DNA of 64,000 nucleotides from Henricia sp. BOLD:AAB3569. Lineage: Eukaryota; Echinodermata; Asteroidea; Spinulosida; Echinasteridae. The first letter of the stretch is position 1, and each line of letters opens with the position of its first letter. Position numbers and translations under genes: made by a program. The notes under the pieces were generated by a model. It saw only the letters and a list, made by a program, of their open reading frames with translations, made no database searches and was not told the origin of the DNA. Positions 35,467 to 46,639 of the stretch are shown here, in pieces. Location of the stretch: contig JBBELK010000525.1 of NCBI GenBank assembly GCA_037783545.1, positions 2,170,001 through 2,234,000 on the forward strand. Direction: 5' to 3'.

Positions 35467-38400
35467 TTAGGCTTGGTCGACTTCACCGCCGAGTAGGTTA
35501 TCGTCGCTGACCTCTGGGAGGCGTATCAGCCGGGCCACGGGTCGAGTGTAGGTCTTATTCCGAACCTTGACGTTGGCAGTACGGATACGACCATCTGAAC
35601 CAGGAAAGGTTTCTGCGACTCTTCCTATGGGCCACTGAGCTCTACTTAGTGCCGGGTCGATGATCATGACGACGTCATTGGTAGTCAAGTTAGGACGCTC
35701 CACCTGCCATTTCTGACGCCTTTGAAGGGTTGGGAGGTACGATTTGACGAAGCTGGCCCAGAAGCGGTCAGCGAGGACCTGTGAGTGTTTCCAGCGTCGT
35801 CGGCCAAGTAGATCTCTGGCAGGATAGACGACTTGAGGCAAGGAGGCATCAAGCCGCCCCATCAGGAGGAGGTTTGGAGTAACTGGGTCAGGATCCTCAA
35901 CATTCGATGAGACATATCCCAGAGGCCTCGAATTCAAGATTCCCTCCACCTCGATAAGCACAGTGCGTAGTACCGACTCCGGAACGGTCTGTCCATTCAA
36001 GACGACTTTGAGGCCATCCTTCACACACCTGATCTCCCGTTCCCATGCTCCTCCAAAGTGTGGGGCTCTCGGAGGGTTGAACGCAAACTTAACTTGGTAC
36101 TTGGAGAGCTCCTGTTGGAGACTCGGCTCCATAGCGGCAAAGGCATTTTGTAGTTCGGATTCACCTCCCTTAAAATTGGTGCCGCAATCACTGAGGATCT
36201 CCTGGGGCCTTCCTCGTCTAGAAATGAACCGCCTGAAGGCCATCAGGAAGGCATCGGTGTCAAGGCTGTCTAGTAAGTCAAGATGGAGGGCTCTGGTTGT
36301 CATGCATTTAAAGATGATTCCCCAACGCTTCTCCGTCCTTCGCCCGATCTTGCAGGTCATTGGACCGAAACAATCTACCCCAGTTGAGTAAAACGGAGGC
36401 TTAAACAGACGAAGGCGCGCTGGCGGTAAATCTCCCATCTTGGGAACTTGGGGGCTAGCTCTCCACCTTTGACAGGCGAAGCACTTGCGTTGATGTTTGC
36501 GGACTGCTTCCCTCCCGCGCAGTATCCAGAACTTGCGTCGGATCTCCGCGAGTACTCGCTCTGGTCCGTAATGCAGCAATTTCTCATCGTAGTCGCCAAT
36601 GAGAAGGCGGGTTATGGGGTGCACTGGATCCAGCAGGATGGGGTGCTTGGTATCTTTAGCTAGGTCCTGGGTACGACGAAGACGTCCTCCTACTCGGATG
36701 AGACCACAAGACTCATCATACTCTGGAGCAAGCTGCAGAAGTCTGCTGCTGCGAGGAATCTCTCTGCCTGCCTTAATGCAAGCAAGCTCCTCAGTGAAGG
36801 AATCTTCCTGGGCACGCTGAAACAGGTGGGTCTCAGCTTCTGTCCGCTGGTCGGCTGTGGGGTCAGCATCTTCGGCCGCCCCATGAAGACGTTGTACAGT
36901 GGCCGTAACAAGGTCATCCCATGTGTCGTACTCGGATGGGTCTGGTAGGTTGTTTGGCTGTATGGTAATTACACCACAGAAGACAGACCTCTTGTATTCA
37001 GATGTATCATCTGTCTGAGTGGCTGGGTGAGCTGGCCACATATCGGATGTCAGTCTTAGGAAGGGAGGACCATCTCTCCATCTGCTGGCACGGCCGAGGT
37101 CAACTAAGGTCTTGCCTCTGGTGAGGTCATCAGCAGGGTTATTCTTCGTGTCGACGTACCGCCACTTGTCAATGTCGGTGAGTGTTTGAATTTCTGCAAC
37201 ACGAGTGCCTACGAAGACCTTGTAGCGGCAGGATTCGGATTTCAACCAGGTAAGGACTGTGGTCGAATCACTCCACATGACGACGTCACTGATTGGAAGA
37301 GTCAACTCTTTCCGGAGGAGCTCAGCCAGCTGGGCACCTGCTAAAGCTGCAGACAGCTCCAGTCGAGGCATGGAGAGTTGTCGTTTGGGGGCAACACGGG
37401 ATCTGGCCATTATGAAGCTGGCGTGGATGTTGTGTGCTTTATCTTCCGTGCGGAGATAAGCTACGGCACCGTAGACTCTTTCGGATGCGTCACAGAAAAT
37501 GTGGAGCTGCCGGTAGGCTACTTCTGGATCAACATCAGTGGGTGTATAGCACCTGTTGAGTTTGACTTCAGTCAGGTTGGGCAGTTCATTCTCCCAAGCT
37601 TGCCATCGCTCTCGGATCTCTCCGGCTTCAAGGGGATCATCCCAACTGCGCTTCGTCTTCCACAGGTCTTGGACAAGAACTCTCGCTCGGGCGGTGAATG
37701 GAGTAAGATACCCTATGGGATCATACTGGCTGGCCAGTATTTTATACATGTTCCTCATGGTGAGACAATCGTAGGTAATTGGTCGATGGCGATACTTCAG
37801 GATATCTGAGCTGCACTCCCACAGCAATCCCAAGGTAGCTTCTGTGGAGTTTGCTTCCCCAAAGGTTAACCATAACTCGCAGCCATCTGACCGAGCCTCG
37901 GGTGGCAGATTCTCTACTACATCAGGGATGTTGCTGGCCCATTGGCGTATTTCAAAGCCAGCCCCAGCAAGAAGGTCTCGCATGTTATGGACGAGAGTTT
38001 TGGCATCTTCCTTCGTTGGTAGGCTTCGCAGGCAGTTGTCGACATAGAAAGACTCATCCACTGCACTTGCAACTTGTGGACAATCTTCCTGGTGGTCGAG
38101 GGCATGCTTCCTCAGGGCAAAGGAAGCGCAGCAAGGACTACAGGTAGAGCCGAAAGGAAGAACCTGCCATTCATAGATGTCTGGTTCCTTATTAGCCTGT
38201 AGGTTTCGCCACAGAAAGCGGAAGAGGCATCGGTCCTCTGGCAGCAGGCACACTTGATGAAACATCGCCTTGATGTCACCGGAGATGGCAACTTTATCCT
38301 GCCTGAAGCGAAGTAGTACGCCGATGAGTGACGCACCAAGGGTCGGTCCAGGGAGGAGATGCTCGTTGAGGACTAGGCCATCATACCGGAAAGAGCAGTT

Positions 38401-41250
38401 AAAGACTAGCCGAAACTTTCCGTTATGCTGCACTGTATGATGGGGGATAAACCACGACTCTTCAGACTGAGCTGCGACATCGTTTGGTAAAATGCGCACA
38501 TGTCCGCCATCAACCAACTTGGCGATGAGCTCGGTATGCTTCTGGGCAAGCATTGGATGTTTGTTGAGCCTTTTCTCGGTCCCCTTCAAGATTGGTAGCA
38601 CTGCCTCCTTAGGGGCTTGGAACTTGACATCGTCCTTCAGCCTCAACAGGGGCGTTGCGTAACGCAATATGCCATTGACTTTAGTACGGCAAGTCTTGGC
38701 CTCTAACATCTGGATTGCCTGCTGATCTTGCTTTGAGCGGGTAGCATGTTTGTCATTCAGGTATGGAAGTACATCTGCCTGCCACAGCCTCTCTACATGC
38801 TGCATGACATCGTTTGTCGGAGGAAACAGGGAAGTCTTAAAGACCCGCTGTTCTTTCAGCTGCTTCAGGTTCCCCGTCGGTCCCTGGAGGGTCCAACCCA
38901 ACTTTGTGTTGATGGCCACTGGAGCGCCACGAGGACCAGCTCTGATGGGATGTCTGGCTGCGATGAGATCTGCCTGATCAGATCCAATGAGGACAAGTGG
39001 AGAAGCCTTGTTGATTATAGGCAACTGCAGACAGCGCAGATGGAGGTAACGGTGTTGAAGTGCTTCAACTGGGTAGGTATATTGTGATAAGCACAAGTTA
39101 CTGGCTGAGAAGGCACCTGTTATTGTGTACATCACTTCAGGACTATCTTTGGCAGTCACCTGGAAAGTGCAAAACTGACCTTGGCACTCAACAATGTCCT
39201 CACGGATGGTTCTCAGCAGCATAGTCTCAGGTTTGCCACTAAGCTTGAGCTGGTCAGCTGCAGACTGCATTATCATGGTTCTTTCAGAACCGTCGTCCAA
39301 GATGGCATAGGTGTCAATAGAGCCTCCTGGACCATGAATAATGACTGGCACAATCTTTAACATCACGTTGTGTGGGCGAGTCGGCTTATCAATGAAGACA
39401 GCCTGGGTAGTCGTCTGGAGCCTGTACACATGGCTGGTAGCACTTTGGGCGGCGTCATGTAGTACAGTCAGGTGGATTTCCTTGCATGTATGACAAGGCT
39501 TCTTTAGTGTGCAGTCACTGGGTTTATGGGCTCGGCCACACTTCCAACATCGCCCCTTATCTTTGATCCAATTGCGGACCTGGTCAGTACTTAACCTTTT
39601 GATTTCAGGGCATCCACCAAGGTAATGTTCCTTGTTCTCACAGTAGGGACAATATGGCATTGGCTTGTTCTTATATTTCTCCTTCGTGTTCGGCGACGAC
39701 ATGAACACATTGGTAGAAACCTCTTTCTTCGGTGGCCGGAATTGACTCGGCTGGTGAGTCGGTTTGGAGCTGGCAGAGGTGTAACTCGACACTGCTCTGT
39801 TGGCGAAGCTCTGGGACTGCGACTTATTGCGAAGCCACGCTGAGAACTGGGGCAATGTGTACGTCGCACTACTGTCAGACTTCAATATGCCCTTGTTCAG
39901 GCAATACTCCATGAAACTGTTCCGGTGAGAAAGGGGGAGTTTACACAGGAGTCGGTCGACATGTGACCCGCATCGGAGTTCAACTCCATCAGGACCCTCT
40001 AATGCTTGAAGCATCCCAACGAGGGAGAGAACATCAAGGGAGAACTCATCAAAGGCGTTGGCATCTCCATACTTGATTAGTGGAGTTAACATGATGGCTG
40101 CAATCTCGCTCTGCACGAGCTGTCTTGGTTGACCATGCTTTTCTGTAAGGGCAGAAAGGGCTAAAGTGTATGGCTTAGGGGCATACAGGAATGACTTAGC
40201 GAGCTTTAAAGCTCTGCCACCAAGTCGGTCAATCAAAATTTGATATTTGTATTGTTCGGTGAGATGTGGATGCACATCAATTAAATTAACCAACGCTAGT
40301 TTGAGAAGGGCAAATTCCTTTTCCTTCCCATCGGAAAACTTGGGCAACGTTGGCTTAGGGATGCCATGTGATGAGGCAACAAGAAGGTCCATCACCGTCG
40401 GTACTGGCGGAGCTGCTAAGGAGGGTGCCGGAGCATACGGGAATGCTAGATGTGGAGGGAAATTCCTCTGTACAGGGCTGGATTGTCCTGGGATGACGTC
40501 ACAGGTTGGCACTGGTGCTGGTATGGTCGAACTCAATGGGGCACCATGACAAACAGAGGATGAAACACATAGGGGTGTTTGATGAATGTCCGGTGGTGAC
40601 GTCAAAGGGGGAGCCCTGGGTGGAGCATCATGACACTCGGGTAAGGAAACACATGGGGGTGTTAACTGGGTGTCTGGAGGCGGAGGTAAGGGCACAGCAG
40701 CGCTTGACGGTGGTGGGTGCAAGGGCGGTGGATTCAGGACGGCATCAGGTTTGGTCGCCACATTACTGGTTACATGTATGGGTGGCACGACATTCAATGC
40801 TGATGACTCATCGTTGATCATTTGACTAATCGTTTCAAACTCAATCATTTCTTGTTGGGCTTGACGAAGTCTGCGTTGGCGGGACAATTTTGTCGTAAGT
40901 GCCTCACGTTCACGTAAGGCCTGGCGTTCTATTTCCTCGGCTTGAAATCGAGCGGAACGAGCTTGGTTATCAATTTGACGTAGCTGGCGGTCGGCAGCTT
41001 CATCCTCTTGAAGCTGTTGCTGCAACTCGTTGAAACGAATTTGCTTTCTGAATGCTCGCATCTTTGCCGCATATTTATCACTAAGGCCAGACACATACGT
41101 CAAGTCAGAACTCGTCGAGCTGATTGACTTGTGGCTCCGTCTGGATGAGCTTTTGCTTCCAGCATCGGACTTATTACTGGCAGGACTGTCGGGTGGATTG
41201 TCCAGGACCACTTCACTGTGTTGGGACATGGCTGGGTTTGGATTATCCAT
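35467..41250 (-). CDS. gag-pol: BEL/Pao Gag-Pol polyprotein
   Basis: A single uninterrupted 1,927-residue frame. The order is a coiled, Gln/Glu-rich N-terminus, a Pro-rich linker (about 170-290), a Gag region, and a zinc knuckle CWKCGRAHKPSDC near 565 followed by CHTC. The protease has DDG at about 650 (YAILDDGSE). The reverse transcriptase has FYVDN near 1067. The RNase H Asp is in FCDASERVYGA near 1250. Integrase residues lie in VDCFGP (about 1627), LSDCGTNF (about 1686) and HFGGAWERE (about 1733), and a DUF5641-like end contains WPIGRV. All catalytic residues seen are intact. The ATG at 41250 lies only 33 bp after the 5' LTR. Confidence 0.96.
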   Translation of the reverse strand: MDNPNPAMSQHSEVVLDNPPDSPASNKSDAGSKSSSRRSHKSISSTSSDLTYVSGLSDKYAAKMRAFRKQIRFNELQQQLQEDEAADRQLRQIDNQARSARFQAEEIERQALREREALTTKLSRQRRLRQAQQEMIEFETISQMINDESSALNVVPPIHVTSNVATKPDAVLNPPPLHPPPSSAAVPLPPPPDTQLTPPCVSLPECHDAPPRAPPLTSPPDIHQTPLCVSSSVCHGAPLSSTIPAPVPTCDVIPGQSSPVQRNFPPHLAFPYAPAPSLAAPPVPTVMDLLVASSHGIPKPTLPKFSDGKEKEFALLKLALVNLIDVHPHLTEQYKYQILIDRLGGRALKLAKSFLYAPKPYTLALSALTEKHGQPRQLVQSEIAAIMLTPLIKYGDANAFDEFSLDVLSLVGMLQALEGPDGVELRCGSHVDRLLCKLPLSHRNSFMEYCLNKGILKSDSSATYTLPQFSAWLRNKSQSQSFANRAVSSYTSASSKPTHQPSQFRPPKKEVSTNVFMSSPNTKEKYKNKPMPYCPYCENKEHYLGGCPEIKRLSTDQVRNWIKDKGRCWKCGRAHKPSDCTLKKPCHTCKEIHLTVLHDAAQSATSHVYRLQTTTQAVFIDKPTRPHNVMLKIVPVIIHGPGGSIDTYAILDDGSERTMIMQSAADQLKLSGKPETMLLRTIREDIVECQGQFCTFQVTAKDSPEVMYTITGAFSASNLCLSQYTYPVEALQHRYLHLRCLQLPIINKASPLVLIGSDQADLIAARHPIRAGPRGAPVAINTKLGWTLQGPTGNLKQLKEQRVFKTSLFPPTNDVMQHVERLWQADVLPYLNDKHATRSKQDQQAIQMLEAKTCRTKVNGILRYATPLLRLKDDVKFQAPKEAVLPILKGTEKRLNKHPMLAQKHTELIAKLVDGGHVRILPNDVAAQSEESWFIPHHTVQHNGKFRLVFNCSFRYDGLVLNEHLLPGPTLGASLIGVLLRFRQDKVAISGDIKAMFHQVCLLPEDRCLFRFLWRNLQANKEPDIYEWQVLPFGSTCSPCCASFALRKHALDHQEDCPQVASAVDESFYVDNCLRSLPTKEDAKTLVHNMRDLLAGAGFEIRQWASNIPDVVENLPPEARSDGCELWLTFGEANSTEATLGLLWECSSDILKYRHRPITYDCLTMRNMYKILASQYDPIGYLTPFTARARVLVQDLWKTKRSWDDPLEAGEIRERWQAWENELPNLTEVKLNRCYTPTDVDPEVAYRQLHIFCDASERVYGAVAYLRTEDKAHNIHASFIMARSRVAPKRQLSMPRLELSAALAGAQLAELLRKELTLPISDVVMWSDSTTVLTWLKSESCRYKVFVGTRVAEIQTLTDIDKWRYVDTKNNPADDLTRGKTLVDLGRASRWRDGPPFLRLTSDMWPAHPATQTDDTSEYKRSVFCGVITIQPNNLPDPSEYDTWDDLVTATVQRLHGAAEDADPTADQRTEAETHLFQRAQEDSFTEELACIKAGREIPRSSRLLQLAPEYDESCGLIRVGGRLRRTQDLAKDTKHPILLDPVHPITRLLIGDYDEKLLHYGPERVLAEIRRKFWILRGREAVRKHQRKCFACQRWRASPQVPKMGDLPPARLRLFKPPFYSTGVDCFGPMTCKIGRRTEKRWGIIFKCMTTRALHLDLLDSLDTDAFLMAFRRFISRRGRPQEILSDCGTNFKGGESELQNAFAAMEPSLQQELSKYQVKFAFNPPRAPHFGGAWEREIRCVKDGLKVVLNGQTVPESVLRTVLIEVEGILNSRPLGYVSSNVEDPDPVTPNLLLMGRLDASLPQVVYPARDLLGRRRWKHSQVLADRFWASFVKSYLPTLQRRQKWQVERPNLTTNDVVMIIDPALSRAQWPIGRVAETFPGSDGRIRTANVKVRNKTYTRPVARLIRLPEVSDDNLLGGEVDQA

Positions 41251-41283
41251 AGGTCGCTGGTTCGAATCCGGCTCGAAGGACCA
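41245..41283 (-). promoter_or_regulatory. extended primer-binding site copying tRNA-Tyr 3' half
   Basis: Read on the plus strand, 41250-41283 equals 31 bases of the 3' end of animal tRNA-Tyr(GTA) plus CCA as I remember it: GGTCGCTGGTTCGAATC, then CGGCTCGAAGGACCA. With one mismatch the match extends to 41245. A normal primer site needs about 18 bases. It fills the leader and overlaps the start codon at 41250. Confidence 0.85.
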
Positions 41284-42142
41284 TGAAAGAAATGGCGACT
41301 AGTAGGCGGAAATAAATCACCAAATCACAGTATTTTAATTATCGATGCTCCAGGAATTGCCTATTAATTAAAGTTGCAGGTCAAAGGTCAGGTGATGGTG
41401 GGGTTAAGGTTCATGGATGAAGGAACTGGCAGAGTTGCAATATTGACTGGAAGTAGCTCCTTCTACGGGTTTAAGTCATGCAAGGTTTCATGCCAGAGAA
41501 GGTTGCAGTATGCCAGGTCTGGTTAGGCGTGTCTCTTTAGGTCATGTGGGTTCTCGTTAAGTAATGGTGGTTCTCGGTAGGCCATGGTTCTACAAGAAAC
41601 AAAATTATACAATCATAAGTTTACATGCAAAATGACGGTAATACATGTACATGTATATGCATGGCGGTACATGCACCCAAAATACTAGTTATAAATTTGC
41701 CTTATTAAACAAATCTTCGGATACATCAGCAAGAAAATGAGTCCTTACTTGTCCTCATAACTAATTAAGAGATTAGGCATTACACAACAAAACCTTATAT
41801 TATACGAACGCTAAATTACATGAAAAACATGCGGGTGTTGCATGGACTATGCATTAACACAACGGCAACATTGTAAACAATTACGTGATAAAACTAGCCA
41901 ACAAATTATCTCTTTTATCATCTAAATGAGTACTCACTTTAACTAATCACGCATGGCACGGAAGGAGAACCTTCCAAATGACTAGCTAATTACAGTTAGT
42001 CTGAGATTTATGATTAATTGGATGGATAATTGTGGTTAAAATTGGCACAATTATGTAAACACAACATGTTTATCGGTGATCATCAGAATCAATGTCAACA
42101 GAGGGCGCTATACCACTTTAACGGTGCTCTCACTTTCGCACA
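41284..42142 (-). repeat. 5' LTR of BEL element (minus orientation)
   Basis: Matches 34526-35384 at an offset of 6,758 bp. Confidence 0.95.
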
Positions 42143-42258
42143 TATAGCGAAATGACGATCGGATCCAAGCAAACGCAAACCTATATAGGCCTACAGAGAT
42201 CAAGCTGTTTTCACTTCCCTCGATGCAAGACACTCATTATACAATTCTGACTATTAAA

Positions 42259-42564
42259 GGCCGGGGTCACCCGAATTACGAGATCCAATAATTTATTGTA
42301 GTATACGATTACGAGATTTTGTCCGTGTGGCCCCAAACCCATTGTAATCGTATCACAATCGGTCAACGACGAGAATTCTCATCATTCTATCGTGATACGA
42401 TATTATTGTGATCGAACCACTATCATTAAAGTATCATGAGTTGTTTTATATTACTACTATCACGATAGATTGGCGTGTGACCGCTCTCGTCATTTATTCT
42501 ATATCATGATGATCGTATCATAACAGAGTAATTACGAGATTTTTCTCGTGTGACCCCGCCCTAC
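42259..42564. mobile_element. MITE with GGCSGGGGTCAC ends
   Basis: GGCCGGGGTCACCCGA at the left pairs with TCGTGTGACCCCGCCC at the right. The inside repeats ATTACGAGAT near both ends and many ATCGTATCA words. No clear target duplication was seen. Confidence 0.7.
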
Positions 42565-43166
42565 GCTTACCCGAACTTCTGTTAAAAATTCGTCCATAAA
42601 CTTTAATAACTGAAAATACATGAATATACTGTAGTTTAACCACAACAAATATTCACAATACGGGAAAATTTACACAATATTACGGAAAGACGGTCTTTTG
42701 AATTACAAATTATATAAATTTATAACAATAAAAAGCGCCACAAAATTCCAATGCGGAACTAGCACGCTTAAAGATTTGTTTAAGCAATATGGTCACAATA
42801 TATACATGCTAATGAAGTGTGGTAACTTTTTTTGTGATTTTTGTGATTTTCTTTTTAAATTTTTAAATTCGGATCATGATTGGAGTATTTTTGGCCAATC
42901 TGATGACTGTTCAGCGTGCGCTACGCGTATATGTAGCAGCAAATGCAAATATGTTCGTGTAATAGCCCCATTGTACGGGCAGCCATGACAGGAGCATTAA
43001 TTATTGTCCCCTAAAAATACGCTAACCGTGGCAACACACAAAGGGTGACGTTTTTACTTTAGTAGTCTATTGCAGATCAAAATTAAGTTATTTCAAATGA
43101 GCCTAAAAACTAAATATGAAGAATGTTTCAATCCATGCGGTATAACCAAAACCATGGTACATGTAC
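42565..43166. other. stretch without recognisable gene
   Basis: AT-rich DNA. One 96-codon open frame (42698-42988, +) lacks motifs and is not called. Confidence 0.4.
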
Positions 43167-43421
43167 CAGGGGCGGATCCAGGATTTTGAAAAGGGGGGAG
43201 CGTGAAATTTTTAAGCATGAAATGCTGATGACAATGAAATAGCGAGCGCGTAGCGCGAAGCCCTAATGGCTTCTAGATGGATTCTAGATGCTCTGTGGTG
43301 CGATCTGGGGCAATATTTAACCACTTTAAGCAAAGAAAGTGTGCACAAAAAGTGTTTTTTTGTTTAAGAGGGGGTAGGGGCGTGCGCCCCCCACGCCCCC
43401 CCCCCCCCGGATCCGCCCCTG
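43167..43421. mobile_element. hAT-like MITE, CAGGGGCGGATCC ends
   Basis: CAGGGGCGGATCC at 43167 and GGATCCGCCCCTG at 43409-43421 are exact inverted ends. TGTAC flanks both sides (43162-43166, 43422-43426). Short CAGGGGCGGATCC ends are widespread among hAT-type non-autonomous elements. The family assignment is from memory. Confidence 0.8.
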
Positions 43422-43564
43422 TGTACTACGTGTCAAGAAAACCTGTTCTACTTTTGATCTTGAATAACTGTTTATTTTCTAACAGATTAATCCAAAATTT
43501 CCGATCATGTACACAAGGCCTGACAAATTATATTGTGTGAATTTCATCAGTTTTGGACGAAAAC

Positions 43565-43625
43565 CATCTTCCATTCGCAAGGGTATTTGCTGCACTTCGA
43601 ATTTCCCAAAACCCTTGCTGCATCG
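43565..43625. repeat. relative of the cttgcgaaaggaag hairpin
   Basis: catcttccattcgcaagg, then tttgctgcac and an inverted ccttgctgcat, resembling 4289-4373 and 44511-44545. Confidence 0.5.
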
Positions 43626-43711
43626 AGTTGAGCTAAGCTGTATTTTAGGGCCTCGGGCTGTTCAACCAATGAGGGACAAAGGATTTTTTTGACCTGGATC
43701 GTTTGACCTTT

Positions 43712-44095
43712 TAAAGTTGCACTGCCCGTGTTTCGGTGAAAAGATTAAAAAAATTAATTTACACAAGCGAACGAATTTAGAAAGCTTACGTGTCTCTGTA
43801 ACGAAAAATATCAAAAACTTGAATTTCCGACGTCGAGAACTGGAGATTATTGGTCTAAGCCTTTTTCCTAAAACGTCAAAACATCATACGTCAACACTCT
43901 CTCGATTAAATGACCTGCCAGCCATTTAATCATTTCTTGTTTTTAATCGACTGGCATTAATCCTTGACGGATTTTTGCGTTCTTGGTACCAAATGAAAGC
44001 TAATAACTTTTTCTATTCTAGAAAAATACCTATTTATCTTTAAAAAAATAAAATTGACGCCCAAATCGGCCAAAACACGGGCAGTGCAACTTTAA
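43712..44095. mobile_element. MITE with AAGTTGCACTGCCC ends, TA flanks
   Basis: AAGTTGCACTGCCCGTGTTT at the left and its inverse AAACACGGGCAGTGCAACTT at the right are each flanked by TA. This fits a Tc1/mariner-type non-autonomous element. Confidence 0.75.
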
Positions 44096-44989
44096 TGAAG
44101 CCGTTTATAACAATCATCTCGCGCGTTGTATCTCGCGACATCGTATCTCGTTCATCTGAATAAAGATAGGCCTATTAAAAAACGTCATTACAGTGACTGT
44201 TCATTTAAACGTTAGACCCCACCCCCTATAAAGTGGACGCTATACCACTAAACGGAGCGAGGCGCGTGATTGGCTCTTGCTGTTGGCAACAGTGTCCGTA
44301 GCCAGCTATGATGCAATTTTGAATGTCGCGCTATACGTGCTACGTGCACGCGCGCTTTATATCGGCACTGCATGCGATGACCGAGCAACATGCGCGGCGC
44401 GTGATTGGTCAGTTGCGATCACTGTCACTGGCTAATCAATATTCATATATATTCCTCAATACAGCCGAGCTCAACTCGTTTCAGCAAGGTCTTGGCGAAC
44501 TAGGTACGTGTGCAGCAAAGACCCTTGCGAAAGGAAGATGGACGAAAGGGTGAGATTTAAAAGCCATAGGCCTATACGAATAAAACCCTAAATATTATAA
44601 TTTGCCACTTTCGATTTAGCATCCTCCATTGTCAAGAAAATTGTCTATGTCTGAGGTCCCTTTACACCTCTTGATGAGTTGTGCAAAACGATCAAGATGG
44701 TTTGCAATAACATTAGGGGTGATCCTGCATTCCTTCATGGAATGCATATTCCATCAGTCGCCAGCGGTGTATCGCCAATGGAGGAGGCCAAGTCGAAAGT
44801 GGCAAATTCTGAAATTTAGGTGTGTTTTTTCGTATGGCTTTTAAAATCTTACCCTCTCGTCCAAAACTGATGAAACTCACGCAATAAAATTTGTCATGCC
44901 TTGTTTACATGATCTGAAATTTTGGTTTAATTCCGTTGGAACATAAAAAAGTTATTCAAGATCAAAAGTAGGACATGTTTTTTGACACG
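44096..44989. other. stretch without recognisable gene
   Basis: Contains the hairpin-family piece at 44511-44545 and a CTATACCACTAAACGG word (44230) similar to the BEL LTR end. Nothing else is seen. Confidence 0.4.
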
Positions 44990-45478
44990 TATATATAAAC
45001 TCCTAAAAAAAGGTTCGAAAAGTCAAGTTTGACTGACGATTTCTCTCTTGTTACTTGAATTTGGTATCATTGGAAAGCCCTGTTATTCCTCTTTACGATG
45101 ATGTGTTATTTGTTACGATTAAGCAATTGCGGGATGTGCAGCACAGCTGAATACGGGGGCGGGTGTAAAGTGAAATGTCACAAAATGCATTGCTATTGTC
45201 AAAAAGTGCATTGACACATTCCCATCCTCCAAGCAAAATGGGAATGCACTGCATGACAATAGCAGTGCATTTTGTGACATTTCACTTTCCACACACCCCT
45301 GTATTCCGCTATACTGCACATCCCCCAATAATTGATTAATCATAACAAATGACATATTACTGTAAAGAGGAATAACAAGGCTTTCCAATGATACCAAATT
45401 CAAGGGAAATGATTTAGTAACAAGAGAGAAATCGTCAGTCAAACCTGACTTTCCGAACTTTTTTTGAGGAGTTTATAC
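44990..45478. mobile_element. foldback element with ~200-bp arms
   Basis: From ATAAACTCCTAAAAAAAGG to CTTTTTTTGAGGAGTTTAT the two halves pair over almost their whole length. Examples are GACGATTTCTCTCTTGTTA and AATGCACT near the centre at about 45225. It is non-coding. Confidence 0.85.
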
Positions 45479-46639
45479 AGTAGAAATACTATACAAAGTC
45501 ATGTTCGCCACTAATTCTTCCTACATGATAATGCCCCAGAAAGTTTAAATTTGATGAGGAAACATGATTTATAGCAGTGATTTTTAATGGCATGCTCCAT
45601 AGCAAGTCTTTAAGTAGGCCTACTGCAGTCTCAACTGGTGAACGTGTATGTATCGTGGCGTTACGCCACTTGCGTACAAGGGACATCGCAATTGCAAATA
45701 CTTGCGATGTCGCACATTTCCCGCAAATATCTTTGCAAATATTTGCGATGTCGCACATTTTTTTCCCTGCAAATATATTGGCTTGTCGTAGTATAGGCCT
45801 AACACATTTTTACAAAGCAAAGACATTCTGTGCGAAGCAAATTTTTGTGCTAAACAGCGCCGTAAAATTGGTCCCCGAGTCATACCAAAGCGTGAGCGCG
45901 GGACGGATTGCCCTTTTAGCAAATTCAAAGCAATTGCATAAAATACACAAAAAGTACAAAATTGGCACCGGATTGGCACCTAGCCAGTAATTGTACTTAT
46001 AAAGGGAAATATCGACAAGAGTATAAACGCCAATTTGAGGCCGTTTCATGCATAATATTACTTTTTGTAAAAGGAAATCCACTTTATATTCAAAGTCTGG
46101 CGCAGATGTTTAGTAGATGGCAAATGGCTTCCGTGCAGCATAGCTTTTGATTTGTAAATTTGTTTGAGTAATTAATCGGATTTTGGTCACCTGTTGGGCC
46201 TCGCTGGCTTTCTATAGAAAATGTACAAAAGAATTACATATACACCACTGTCAATAAACGATTGTAAATTGGGCTCCTTGAACGTCGTTTGAATGGTCAT
46301 CTTTTGTTCTGAATTTAATCACCGATTTTGAAAGTTGGGATGAACTTTTTTTTGTTTTTTTTACGAGGGCACTTGAAAGGTTATGAACAAAAAAACACTA
46401 TGTTGATGCATATTATTTGTTGCCAGTGGCAAGCGTTTAGCTATATCACGTTTTAATCGATAATTTAATTTCGCAACGTAGGTCACAGGAATTTTGATTT
46501 GGGAGCATTTTATTATTTTAAATGTACTTTTTGACTCACTGCAATTAAAAGATCATATTTTCTAATAGCCTTTTGGAAGTATGGCGGACTAATAGGAGAG
46601 ATGGCAACTTTATTTGGGTAATTTCAGTAAAGTACAGTA
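45479..46639. other. stretch without recognisable gene
   Basis: A local duplication with GCAAATA(C/T)TTGCGATGTCGCACATTT lies at about 45692-45762. No gene is seen. Confidence 0.4.

Larger units (their letters stand above)
34526..42142 (-). mobile_element. BEL/Pao LTR retrotransposon, 7,617 bp
   Basis: 859-bp LTRs at both ends are flanked by a 5-bp TATAG duplication (34521-34525, 42143-42147). A tRNA-Tyr-type primer site precedes one long polyprotein on the minus strand. The LTRs look identical and the frame is open throughout, so this is a young and possibly competent copy. The domain order (Gag, zinc knuckles, protease, RT, RNase H, integrase) is that of BEL/Pao. Confidence 0.97.

Noticed and set aside
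35963-40817. Long open frames on the + strand through the BEL element
   Set aside because: They are antisense shadows of the polyprotein, without motifs.
41245-41283. A tRNA-Tyr gene
   Set aside because: Only the 3' half is present, CCA is encoded, and it abuts an LTR, so it is a primer-binding site.
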